The notes below the pieces were generated by a model, which was not told the DNA's origin, searched no databases, and saw only the letters and a program-made list of their open reading frames with translations. Shown here piece after piece: positions 16,818 through 23,944 of a stretch of 32,871 bases of DNA. Numbering within the stretch: the first letter of the stretch is position 1; each line of letters opens with the position of its first letter. A program made the translations under genes and the position numbers. Source of the stretch: Candidatus Zixiibacteriota bacterium (GTDB taxonomy: Bacteria > Zixibacteria > MSB-5A5 > GN15 > PGXB01); NCBI GenBank assembly GCA_040753495.1, contig JBFMEF010000159.1, positions 1 to 32,871 on the forward strand, given 5' to 3'.

Positions 16818-16949
16818 TAGGAGCGGAATTATCCAGATTGGTAGATAGAGGGAAATCGCAATTTATAGAATACGGCTCAAGCAATAATACAATATCTTGA
16901 ACTTATTTTCATTGCCATCGATATTCTGGTTATATGAGATAATTTTTTC

Positions 16950-16978
16950 TTGACACAAACTTGACGGGGCGGTAATTT
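16950..16978 (+). promoter_or_regulatory. Putative rex promoter
   Basis: TTGACA (16950-16955) and TAATTT (16973-16978) are 17 bases apart. The -35 is perfect and the -10 is weak. The start point would fall at the first bases of the Rex operator at 16984, a suitable place for repression. A second -10-like TATATT at 17006-17011 is possible. Confidence 0.45.
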
Positions 16979-16983
16979 TATAT

Positions 16984-17001
16984 TTGTGAATCAATTCACA
17001 T
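16984..17001. promoter_or_regulatory. Rex operator
   Basis: TTGTGAATCAATTCACAT matches the Rex-binding consensus TTGTGAAnnnnTTCACAA at 17 of 18 positions, differing only in the last base. It lies 38 bases before the rex start codon, so it supports autoregulation by the NADH/NAD+ ratio. Confidence 0.88.
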
Positions 17002-17038
17002 TCATTATATTGGCATAACATAACTTTACGAGGCTATC

Positions 17039-17701
17039 TTGATATCAGAAAGCAGTAAGAGAAGAATTTCGGAATCAACCATCCATCGCTTGTCCCTTTA
17101 TTATCGGTTGCTTTCGGTTCTGGAGAAGGAGAGCAAGGAGACGGTATCCTCGAAAGAGTTAGCCAAGCGGGAGAAACTGACTCCGGCTCAGGTTCGGAAA
17201 GACCTTTCGTTTTTTGGTTCGTTCGGGACACGCGGTCTGGGGTATCCGGTTTCGGAGTTGAAACGTCGTATCGGCGAGATACTCGGTTTGGACCGCCAAT
17301 GGAATGTGGCACTTATCGGGGTGGGCAATATCGGCTCGGCGCTGGTGGGGTATAAGGAATTTCAGCGGCAGGGATTCAATATCAGGCTGATATTCGACAA
17401 TGACCAGCGGAAGATTGGCTCCAATCACAAAGGGATTGTGGTGGCCGATATCAAGAACCTGGAGAAGGAACTTAGGGAGAACAAAATCGAGATAGTGGTG
17501 ATAGCGGTGCCGGCGACGGTGGCGCAATATATTGTTGACGATGTAGTGAAAGCGGGGATAAAAGCGATACTGAATTTTGCGCCGGTGAATCTGAAAGTTC
17601 CGGAAGATGTTTTCTTGCGCAATGAGAATATGTCGATGGAGCTGGAGTATCTGTCGTTTGCGCTGGTGAACCTTTACAACGGCAGGGGAACAAACCGGTA
17701 G
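17039..17701 (+). CDS. rex: Redox-sensing transcriptional repressor Rex
   Basis: 220-residue Rex homologue, a homodimeric repressor that leaves DNA when NADH binds. The N-terminal winged helix (about residues 15-80) includes the recognition segment KLTPAQVRKDLSFFGSFGTRGLGYPV. The Rossmann domain has GVGNIGSAL for the NAD(H) pyrophosphate and an acidic FDND at the end of strand 2. The C-terminal LEYLSFALVNLY helix is the domain-swapped dimer element. Length is normal. The start is TTG at 17039 with GAGG five bases before it; there is no nearby ATG. A Rex box lies in its own promoter. NDH-2 and other NADH genes elsewhere in the genome are expected targets. Confidence 0.96.
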   Translation: MISESSKRRISESTIHRLSLYYRLLSVLEKESKETVSSKELAKREKLTPAQVRKDLSFFGSFGTRGLGYPVSELKRRIGEILGLDRQWNVALIGVGNIGSALVGYKEFQRQGFNIRLIFDNDQRKIGSNHKGIVVADIKNLEKELRENKIEIVVIAVPATVAQYIVDDVVKAGIKAILNFAPVNLKVPEDVFLRNENMSMELEYLSFALVNLYNGRGTNR

Positions 17702-17777
17702 GAGATGATGTAATAAAGTTAAAGCCGCTCTAAGGGAATGGGGCGGCTGATTACCTCTTAAAGTGACACCTTGGGTT

Positions 17778-17811
17778 GGCGTCCCCGTCAAAGACGGGGA
17801 CGCCTTTTTTT
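17778..17811 (+). terminator. Strong intrinsic terminator after rex
   Basis: GGCGTCCCCGTC and GACGGGGACGCC make a perfect 12-bp stem with an AAA loop, followed by seven T. Confidence 0.94.
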
Positions 17812-17849
17812 GTGGGATGGAGCGATTCTTAAATGGCAACCTTATAGTC

Positions 17850-17872
17850 CCGTCAGGAGAGACTCCTGACGG
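17850..17872. repeat. Perfect intergenic hairpin
   Basis: CCGTCAGGAG and CTCCTGACGG pair perfectly over 10 bp around an AGA loop. No T-run follows. The GTCAGG/CCTGAC arms resemble the ends of the A and B hairpins of the 237-bp repeat, so it may belong to the same family of mobile hairpins. Confidence 0.55.
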
Positions 17873-18124
17873 CGCGGGAAGAGGGAAAATAGATAGATTG
17901 AATTGCGTGATGGTTGAGAACAAGAGGCGTGCAAAGATGGAAGGAGAGGGTAAAGAGAAGATGTGAACGGGGTTGCTGATATCGGAAAGATTTTTTCATA
18001 CTTGCTGTTACAGTCCTCATTGCTTATCCTTAACCTGTTGCCGAATAAGCGGATATTTTTCGCTGCCAGGGATTGGTATCGGCACGGTGGTCGCTTGATA
18101 TATCCATGGATAGGAATATATAAA

Positions 18125-21061
18125 ATGAAGATAAGTCTTCTGATTGCGAAAGTTGTCTTCCTCGTAATTGTCCCCATCTTTTCCGCTACATCCGGGGATT
18201 TAGCGGCGTCATTAAGAGCGAAGTTAAATTCGGCTCCTTCCGATTCGTTAGTAACGGTGGTGATTGCCTTCAAGAATGGCGAGACTCAAGGGGCGCTGAA
18301 AAAAGATTTGAATGCCGCCTTCAGGACTTTTGGCGAGCGATATCGTTTCGGACTGGAGAAACTGCAGAGAGCATCAAATGAGAAGCAGGGCAATCTGCTG
18401 GGGCGGCTTCGGTCGCTGGAGCAGAAGGGACAAGCCCGGAATATCAAGAGCCACTGGATTATCAATGTTTTAACGGCGGAGGTGGCGGTAAGCGAATTGG
18501 AGGCGCTGGCGTCACAAAGTGACGTTGCAGAAATCTTTGAATTGCCGCAGGTGAGTTTGATTGAGCCGGAAGATGGGGGAGCCGCTCCCTATACGGTCGG
18601 AGGGGTGGAGACAAATGTGACCGCCCTGAAAGCGGACTCGGCATGGAAGCTCGGTTTGACCGGCAAAGGGAGAATAATCTGCTCCTTTGATACCGGCATC
18701 CAGGGGACGCATCCGGCGCTTTATAAGAACTGGAAAGGGCATGACGGCGATTCCTCGGCGGCCTGGTTTGACCCGATCGGGCAGCAGAGTTTTCCGCATC
18801 CAATCGGCAGCGGCAATGCTTATGAGCATGGGACGCACACGATGGGGATAATGGTGGGGCATGATGATTCCACCGGTGATACGATAGGGGTGGCTCTGGA
18901 GGCGAAGTGGATATCGGCGGCGGTGATTGATATTGTAGGAGCCTCGATAATCGATGCTTTCGAATGGGCGGCGAACCCGGACGGCGACCCGAATACGATA
19001 AGCGATATTCCGGATGTGATAAATCACAGCTGGGGGATTTCGAATGTTTCGATAGGCTGCCATGAATATTTCTGGGAGATGATTGACAATACCGAAGCGC
19101 TAGGGATAGTCAATATTTTTGCGGCGGGAAATTTGGGTCCAAATCCATTGACGATAGTCAATCCGGCCAACCGGGTAATTGATTCGCTCGACTGTTTCGC
19201 CGTCGGGAATTTCAATCTTCAGGATGACATAATTATCAACAATTCGTCACGGGGACCGTCGGATTGTGACGGGATATCAATCAAGCCGAACGTAGTAGCG
19301 CCGGGGTACAATATAAGGTCATCGGTGCCGAATAATTATTACAAATATAGGACTGGGACTTCGATGGCGGCGCCGCATATTTCAGCAGCGGTGGCGATAC
19401 TGCGTCAGTATGCGCCGAACGCAACAGCTGATGAAATCAAAGAGGCGCTGATAGAGAGTTGCCGTCCCATTCTGCACGAAGGGGTATCGCCTAATAATGT
19501 TTATGGATGGGGGTTTGTCGATATACCGCTGGCACTGGAAAAATTGACACCGCCCGATGCGCCGGTGGTGCGGGTCTATTCCTTAGTCGATGGGCAAATG
19601 AATCCGGGGGACACGGTGCGGGGAACAGTCTTCCTCAAAAATTATGGAATTGATGTAAGCCTGGTAACGGGCCGTGTGACTGTGGCGAGCCCAGGACTGG
19701 AACTATTGACACCGCTTCTTAATTTCGGAAGTATCAAACGGGATAGCATTTCCGCCAGCCAGGAGCAGTTGATAGCAGTGATAGCGGATACGGTGGTTCC
19801 GGGGACATTGCTCTCGTTGAATATGATGATTTATGGAAGTATGCCGCCGTACATAACAGCGGCTAAGATTTATCTTCAGGTCGGCGAGATACCGCGCGCC
19901 GGATACTATACTCATCAAAGTGATGTACTCCGGTTCACCATTTCCAATCTCGGTCAGTTTGGTTTTGCCGGCGGAAGTATGCTTCCGCTCGGATACAGCG
20001 GGTTCCGGTATGTCGATTTCAGCCGCAATGATATGTATGAAGGGGCGCTGATGATAGGAACCGATTCCGGACATGTATCCGATGGGGCGCGCAATATCGC
20101 CGAGGAGCCGGATAATGATTTTGCGGTGGCGCCGGGGGGAAGCCTGATTGTTACGTCGCCGGGAGCCAAAGCAGACCAGGAGACTTACTCGGTCTTTAAT
20201 GACTCCAGAGCGGAATTCCCTCTGGGGCTGACCGTAAGCCAACGGACTTTGGGCTGGTTGACAGCGCCCGACAACAATTATGTCATTCTGGAATACAGGA
20301 TAATAAACAGCACCGACACGGCGCTTCCACCATTATACCCGGGGCTCTATCTTGACTGGAATATATTTAACTATACCTACAATCGCGGCGGGTTTGATGA
20401 AGCGACCGAACTGGGGTATATGTACTATTATTTCAATGCGCCGTCACGTTTCCGCGGGGCGACCGTGATAAATCCTGAAGGGGCGACAGGGTTCAAGTTG
20501 CGACATAACCCGCCGGCATCGTCTTTGAATCCACTCTTCTATTCAGAAGGGGAAAAGTTTGCGAATTTGACGTCGTCGCCGTTGACTCATGACAGCAGCA
20601 GCGATTGGTCGATGGCACTATCGACCGGACCTTTTGCCCTGGGCGCGGGGGATTCCTGCTTGGCGGTTTTTGCAGTGGTGGCGGCCGACAATCTAAATGG
20701 ACTGAAAGAAACGGCGACGCGGGCGAAGAACCGGTACTTTGAAGCGACCGATTATCAGCCTCATGCCGAAAATCTTCTGCCGGAGCAGTTTGAGTTGGGG
20801 CAGAATTATCCCAATCCATTTAATCCCGGGACGGTGATTTCGTTTGCCTTGAAGAGTCGGGAAAAGATAACCTTGTCAGTCTATAATATTCTGGGTGCGA
20901 AAGTCGCGCGGCTGGTGGAAGATGAACTGGCGGCGGGGAATTATACGGTTTACTGGGATGCGACCGACGACCGGGGCAAACCGGTGGCAAGCGGGGTTTA
21001 TTTTTATCAGTTGAGGACTCCGCAGGGTAGTCAGACGCGCAAAATGGTGATGGTGAAATAG
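18125..21061 (+). CDS. Secreted subtilisin-like serine protease with sorting tail
   Basis: 978-residue exported S8 peptidase. Signal peptide at residues 1-24 (MKISLLIAKVVFLVIVPIFS), propeptide to about 150, then the catalytic domain with Asp189 (CSFDTG), His235 (YEHGTHTMG), the oxyanion Asn336 (AAGN) and Ser413 (GTSMAAPH). Two or more beta-rich domains follow. The last 80 residues begin YPNPFNPGT and end GVYFYQLRTPQGSQTRKMVMVK, a FlgD-like/T9SS type A sorting tail found on many secreted FCB proteins. The catalytic residues look complete, so it should be an active extracellular or surface protease. The ATG at 18125 is used rather than the open frame back to 17963, because the signal peptide starts here. 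It is monocistronic, between a terminator and a tRNA gene. Confidence 0.92.
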   Translation: MKISLLIAKVVFLVIVPIFSATSGDLAASLRAKLNSAPSDSLVTVVIAFKNGETQGALKKDLNAAFRTFGERYRFGLEKLQRASNEKQGNLLGRLRSLEQKGQARNIKSHWIINVLTAEVAVSELEALASQSDVAEIFELPQVSLIEPEDGGAAPYTVGGVETNVTALKADSAWKLGLTGKGRIICSFDTGIQGTHPALYKNWKGHDGDSSAAWFDPIGQQSFPHPIGSGNAYEHGTHTMGIMVGHDDSTGDTIGVALEAKWISAAVIDIVGASIIDAFEWAANPDGDPNTISDIPDVINHSWGISNVSIGCHEYFWEMIDNTEALGIVNIFAAGNLGPNPLTIVNPANRVIDSLDCFAVGNFNLQDDIIINNSSRGPSDCDGISIKPNVVAPGYNIRSSVPNNYYKYRTGTSMAAPHISAAVAILRQYAPNATADEIKEALIESCRPILHEGVSPNNVYGWGFVDIPLALEKLTPPDAPVVRVYSLVDGQMNPGDTVRGTVFLKNYGIDVSLVTGRVTVASPGLELLTPLLNFGSIKRDSISASQEQLIAVIADTVVPGTLLSLNMMIYGSMPPYITAAKIYLQVGEIPRAGYYTHQSDVLRFTISNLGQFGFAGGSMLPLGYSGFRYVDFSRNDMYEGALMIGTDSGHVSDGARNIAEEPDNDFAVAPGGSLIVTSPGAKADQETYSVFNDSRAEFPLGLTVSQRTLGWLTAPDNNYVILEYRIINSTDTALPPLYPGLYLDWNIFNYTYNRGGFDEATELGYMYYYFNAPSRFRGATVINPEGATGFKLRHNPPASSLNPLFYSEGEKFANLTSSPLTHDSSSDWSMALSTGPFALGAGDSCLAVFAVVAADNLNGLKETATRAKNRYFEATDYQPHAENLLPEQFELGQNYPNPFNPGTVISFALKSREKITLSVYNILGAKVARLVEDELAAGNYTVYWDATDDRGKPVASGVYFYQLRTPQGSQTRKMVMVK

Positions 21062-21115
21062 GGGAGTATGGGAGTCAGCCATTTTGTGGGGGTGTCTTAA
21101 GAAGATTAATTGGGC

Positions 21116-21143
21116 TTGACAGAATCTGGTAATTTGTTATACT
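21116..21143 (+). promoter_or_regulatory. Promoter of tRNA-Glu
   Basis: TTGACA (21116-21121) and TATACT (21138-21143) are spaced by 16 bases and placed about 20 bases before the tRNA. This is one of the best sigma-70-type promoters in the window. Confidence 0.85.
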
Positions 21144-21163
21144 GTCAGCCGCATTTGGGTTAC

Positions 21164-21241
21164 GTCCCCATCGTCTAGCCCGGTCTAGGACACTGCCCTT
21201 TCACGGCGGCAACAGGGGTTCGAATCCCCTTGGGGACGCCA
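21164..21241 (+). tRNA. tRNA-Glu (anticodon TTC)
   Basis: Acceptor arms GTCCCCA and TGGGGAC pair fully. The D-arm carries AGCCCGGTCTAGGAC, typical of glutamate tRNAs. The anticodon loop CTTTCAC gives TTC, and the T-arm is AGGGGTTCGAATCCCCT. CCA is encoded at 21239-21241. Confidence 0.97.
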
Positions 21242-21253
21242 AAGTTTATGATT

Positions 21254-21282
21254 CGGCGATTTTTCACCAGGTCGCCGTTTTT
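21254..21282 (+). terminator. Terminator after tRNA-Glu
   Basis: CGGCGA and TCGCCG pair around a 12-base loop, followed by five T, 13 bases beyond the tRNA 3' end. Confidence 0.78.
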
Positions 21283-21333
21283 GTTGGGAAGCGGGGCAAT
21301 ATCCAGGCATGACGGGGCGGAAAGCTCCTGCTG

Positions 21334-22014
21334 TCAGAGTTTCACGCCAATTCCTGCCATAAGCGGAATATCGGTGACTGATTCGCCGTGACGAAGAAAA
21401 GAAACCTGGGCGTCAATGTCGGAATAAATAAACAACCTGGCACTCAGGGCAAGGTCGAAACCGATTCCTACCGCCATAACAGGACCGGCGCCATCAATCT
21501 GCTGCCGGTCACCCCCTATCACTTCATGAAAGTGATAGATACTCCCTTCAATATCAGTCCAGCCTCCGCGCATCGAAAACCGTGGAGAAAAACGATTAAT
21601 TCTTCCCGCGGGATAAATGGTTATACCTGTCCAGAATGTCATCTGGCGGACAGAGTTGGCATCTGTAAACGAAATAATAGGGGAATTATCATCTGTATCG
21701 CCGCCACCGGGAGGTCCCACTCCCGAGGTTTTCCCCAGCGGGTAGATGGCGTGACTCATTCGGTAATCAAGATAGGCTGATTTATCGAAACCGAAATCGA
21801 TGAGATTGATGCCGATTTTCCAGAGGAGTTGGTCGTTCAGCTCAAATCCGGCGCCGAGCGAGACAGCAATACCGTTATCCCAGAATTCGGTCAGTTCAAA
21901 TGGGGCCGAGGTTATCGAATACCCGTATCCGATATAAATCTCCGACGGGGTAATGCCTGCGGCAGCAACGACGGGTAGAATGAAAATGAGCGCCGTCAGA
22001 TTAAGAATTTTCAT
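21334..22014 (-). CDS. Predicted outer-membrane beta-barrel protein
   Basis: 226-residue exported protein with a signal peptide (MKILNLTALIFILPVVAAAG). The mature part has repeated amphipathic strands (IYIGYGYSITSAPF, GIAVSLGAGFELN, LFIYSDIDAQVSFL) and a glycine/aspartate-rich loop near residues 95-110. The pattern fits an 8-stranded OmpA- or OmpX-like barrel, but I recognise no family. GGGAGG lies a few bases before the ATG. It is divergent from the OsmC operon and faces the tRNA terminator. Confidence 0.72.
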   Translation of the reverse strand: MKILNLTALIFILPVVAAAGITPSEIYIGYGYSITSAPFELTEFWDNGIAVSLGAGFELNDQLLWKIGINLIDFGFDKSAYLDYRMSHAIYPLGKTSGVGPPGGGDTDDNSPIISFTDANSVRQMTFWTGITIYPAGRINRFSPRFSMRGGWTDIEGSIYHFHEVIGGDRQQIDGAGPVMAVGIGFDLALSARLFIYSDIDAQVSFLRHGESVTDIPLMAGIGVKL

Positions 22015-22133
22015 ACCGACCTCCCAACGAATATGTTCTTAAAACATGAAAATCGCGGATGCCGGCCCTGCTGTCACTCCAAATATATGCTTAATAGGTC
22101 CGGATGTCAACTCTTTAGGCTGTCTTCAGGCAG

Positions 22134-22162
22134 TTGTAATTATGGGGAACATTTTGTATTTT
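22134..22162 (+). promoter_or_regulatory. Possible promoter of OsmC operon
   Basis: TTGTAA (22134-22139) and TATTTT (22157-22162) are 17 bases apart, about 40 bases before the osmC-like start. Both boxes are imperfect. Confidence 0.35.
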
Positions 22163-22203
22163 GAATCATTAAAGAAGTTTAAAGATGGAGTAATTGATAC
22201 AGT

Positions 22204-22623
22204 ATGGTAGAGGCAAAACTGAAATGGGTTGGGGGCAGGCGGTTTGAAGGGGTTTCGACCTGGGGCTTTCCGATAGCGACCGATATCTCCAAAAATTCCG
22301 GCGGCGCCGAAAGCGGCTACCGCCCGACCGAGCTTCTGATGTTCGCCCTTGCCGGATGCACCGGGGTTGATGTCGTCAATATTCTGGAGAAGATGCGTCA
22401 GAAGATTACCGGCGTGGAGGTGACTGTTACCGGGCAGCAGCCGGAGAGTTTCCCCAAACCGTTTAATCATATAGAAGTTAAGTATCTTTTCAGGGGCGAA
22501 AACCTGGATAGAGAAAAAGTCCGGCAGGCGGTGGAACTCTCGGAGGGAAAATACTGCTCGGTGAGTCAAACGCTTGCGGGGGTGGCAAAAATCGTATCAA
22601 CTATTGAGATAGTAGAGGAATAA
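22204..22623 (+). CDS. OsmC family peroxide/thiol protein
   Basis: 139-residue OsmC/Ohr-superfamily protein. The two reactive cysteines are Cys52 in LAGCTGVD and Cys118 in KYCSVSQTL. PTELLMFALAGC is the family signature just before the peroxidatic Cys. Members reduce organic hydroperoxides with thiol cofactors; the short YhfA-like branch is less well understood. It is the first gene of a four-gene set with a DUF302 protein one base downstream, a small TGA-containing membrane protein and a zinc-ribbon protein. Confidence 0.92.
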   Translation: MVEAKLKWVGGRRFEGVSTWGFPIATDISKNSGGAESGYRPTELLMFALAGCTGVDVVNILEKMRQKITGVEVTVTGQQPESFPKPFNHIEVKYLFRGENLDREKVRQAVELSEGKYCSVSQTLAGVAKIVSTIEIVEE

Positions 22624-22624
22624 T

Positions 22625-23011
22625 ATGAAAGAGATGGCGTATCGTCGGGAAACCACCAAGCCGTTTGAGCAAGTAACTTCAGAGCTGGAAAAACTTACTC
22701 CGGAGCGGGGATTCCGGGTGCTGGCGATTCATGATACCAAAGCGACCCTGGCAGAGAAGGGATTTGAGATTGAGCCGCTGAAGATATTTGAAGTCTGCAA
22801 CGCCGGCTTTGCTTATAGGGCGCTAGGGAAGAATATCGATACGGCGCTCTTTATGCCGTGCAAGATAGTGGTGCGAAGCGAGAAAGGGAAGACTCATCTG
22901 GCGCTGATGAAACCGTCGCTTATCGCCGAGTTTCTTCCCGGCTCGGAACTGGAGGAACTTGCCGGCGAGGTCGAAAAACAGATTATAGGGATAATGAATG
23001 AAGTTGCCTAA
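22625..23011 (+). CDS. DUF302 family protein
   Basis: 128-residue cytoplasmic protein of the DUF302 family, recognised by FEQVTSELEKLTPERGFRVLAIHD, the KIFEVCNAGFAYRAL strand and FMPCKIVVRSEKGKTHLALMKP. The family has no settled biochemical role and often sits near sulfur or redox genes. Cys residues are present in VCNAG and MPCK. It begins one base after the osmC-like stop. Its end overlaps the next start by 14 bases, so the downstream small gene is translationally coupled to it. Confidence 0.9.
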   Translation: MKEMAYRRETTKPFEQVTSELEKLTPERGFRVLAIHDTKATLAEKGFEIEPLKIFEVCNAGFAYRALGKNIDTALFMPCKIVVRSEKGKTHLALMKPSLIAEFLPGSELEELAGEVEKQIIGIMNEVA

Positions 23012-23186
23012 AAAGAAAATTGCCAAAATCGGCATCGGTGTTATATTAGGCGGGATAGCCGGTATCGGTATCAGTTATGTCTACGGACTGGTGGGGGTGA
23101 CCTGACCGCTGGTCTGTGATACCGGAAGAGCCTTTCTTCTCGGTTCCATAGCCGGTGCGGCTATTGCGATGGTTGATTTGAGGTGA
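22998..23186 (+). CDS. Candidate small membrane selenoprotein (in-frame TGA)
   Basis: The frame starts at ATG 22998 and meets TGA at 23103-23105 (codon 36). It then continues coherently for 26 codons to a second TGA at 23184. Read through, it gives 62 residues with two membrane helices, IAKIGIGVILGGIAGIGISY before and AFLLGSIAGAAIAMVDL after the TGA. The context GVT-(TGA)-PLVCDTGR resembles the CP(L/I) motif of DUF6132-like small membrane proteins, with the TGA exactly where Cys would be; that alignment is from memory. A SECIS-like hairpin follows (23121-23144). It overlaps the DUF302 gene and ends two bases before the next start, as expected of a working gene. The alternative is a 35-residue peptide or a nonsense-mutated pseudogene. 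No selenocysteine machinery lies in this window. Confidence 0.6.
23121..23144 (+). promoter_or_regulatory. SECIS-like hairpin after in-frame TGA
   Basis: ACCG-GAAG (23121-23128) pairs with CTTC-T-CGGT (23136-23144), leaving one bulged T and a seven-base loop AGCCTTT with G at its second position. The loop starts 23 bases after the TGA. As I recall, bacterial SECIS elements need an apical loop roughly 16-37 bases downstream with G among its first two bases, and this fits. Folding was done by eye. Confidence 0.5.
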
Positions 23187-23188
23187 CT

Positions 23189-23395
23189 ATGCCGATTTTT
23201 GAGTATAGATGCCGTTCCTGCGGAAATCAGTTTGAACTTCTGATTTTCAAAACCTCCGAGATTCCGGTCTGCCCAAAATGCGGCGGGGCCGAGACCGAGA
23301 AGATGGTTTCCACTTTTGCTTCCAACGCTTTTGTAGGAAATACCTCCGCGGCCTGCTCCACCGGTTCCTGCAGCAAGAAAAGCAGTTTTGGCTGA
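23189..23395 (+). CDS. FmdB-type zinc-ribbon protein
   Basis: 68-residue FmdB/CxxC-CxxC regulatory-type zinc ribbon. MPIFEYRCRSCGNQFE and VCPKCGG supply the four zinc cysteines. The tail adds CSTGSC, a further possible metal or thiol site. GAGG five bases before ATG 23189 decides the start over the GTG at 23183. It is the last gene of the osmC-like set. A GAGCCG/CGGCTC hairpin (23412-23426) follows without a T-run. Confidence 0.88.
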   Translation: MPIFEYRCRSCGNQFELLIFKTSEIPVCPKCGGAETEKMVSTFASNAFVGNTSAACSTGSCSKKSSFG

Positions 23396-23540
23396 GCTTC
23401 CTGCTGAGTTTGAGCCGGTTCGGCTCGTGAGGATTGTATTGAAAATGCGGGGGACCATTTGCGAGAAAAGGCTGTCAAGAAATCGAATTTGGGGGTGAAT
23501 GAGGGAGAGTGAGAGGGGAGTTGTCGAAACCTAAGAAGAA

Positions 23541-23720
23541 TCTCGACCTGCGAGAGAGCGGCAACCATTAAAGAGGCGTCAGTTCTCACCCCGACAGGAG
23601 TCGGGCTTAGGAACTGACGCAACGTTTCAAGAAAAATTTCGACATACGAGAGAGCGGCAGCCATTAAAGAGGCGTCAGTTCTCACCCCGACCGGAGTCGG
23701 GCTTAGGAAATGACGCAACG
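23541..23720 (+). repeat. Direct pair of 84-bp hairpin repeats
   Basis: Copies at 23541-23624 and 23637-23720 differ at only a few positions and start 96 bases apart. Each carries a hairpin with outer arms GCGTCAGTTCT and GGAACTGACGC (one arm mutated in copy 2) and an inner CCCGAC/GTCGGG stem. This is the same architecture as modules A and B of the 237-bp repeat, with a different sequence variant. Confidence 0.85.
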
Positions 23721-23795
23721 ATTTATGGCACAATGGCGGCTGCCGCAACCTTGATTTCGACAATGGGCGAACGTGCGGGTTCGCCCCTACGGAAG

Positions 23796-23854
23796 ATTGT
23801 CAAAACCCCCACTCGTCCCTCGCTATGCACACGAGACTCGGGGGGATTTTGACC
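23796..23854 (+). repeat. 59-base dispersed repeat, copy 1
   Basis: An imperfectly palindromic element bounded by GTCAAAACCCCC and GGGGGGATTTTGAC. An inverted copy with few changes lies at 32803-32861. The ends also resemble the GGGGGTTTTGACC core of module D in the 237-bp arrays. Confidence 0.85.
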
Positions 23855-23886
23855 TACAAACTGTGGGAAGTCCGCATATTTAAAAT

Positions 23887-23909
23887 CCCACCGCAAGCGG
23901 TGGGGCACC
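23887..23909 (+). repeat. Short C hairpin
   Basis: Arms CCCACCGC and GCGGTGGG around an AA loop, followed by GCACC. All 23 bases are identical to the short C at 7610-7632. Confidence 0.85.
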
Positions 23910-23944
23910 GAGGAATATTCCTGAGAAGTTTGCGGTATCGATAG

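Larger units (their letters stand above)
17702..18124. other. Intergenic region between rex and the subtilase gene
   Basis: This 423-base stretch contains no convincing gene. It holds a GC hairpin with one G-U pair (17723-17748), the terminator at 17778 and the hairpin at 17850. The subtilase frame is open back to 17963, but the signal peptide begins only at 18125, so I treat 17963-18124 as leader. Confidence 0.6.
23396..23944. other. Gene-free repeat region
   Basis: No gene is visible in these 549 bases. They contain an 84-bp direct repeat pair, a GGGCGAAC/GTTCGCCC hairpin (23765-23786), a 59-base repeat and a short C hairpin, each listed or described separately. Open frames here only translate repeats. 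Confidence 0.8.

Noticed and set aside
17963-18124. 54-codon N-terminal extension of the subtilase frame
   Set aside because: The extension has no start signal and would bury the signal peptide; the mature start at 18125 explains secretion.
23227-23763. 178-codon minus-strand frame with internal protein repeats
   Set aside because: It covers the 84-bp DNA repeats and runs antisense through the zinc-ribbon gene; the protein repeat is a shadow of the DNA repeat.
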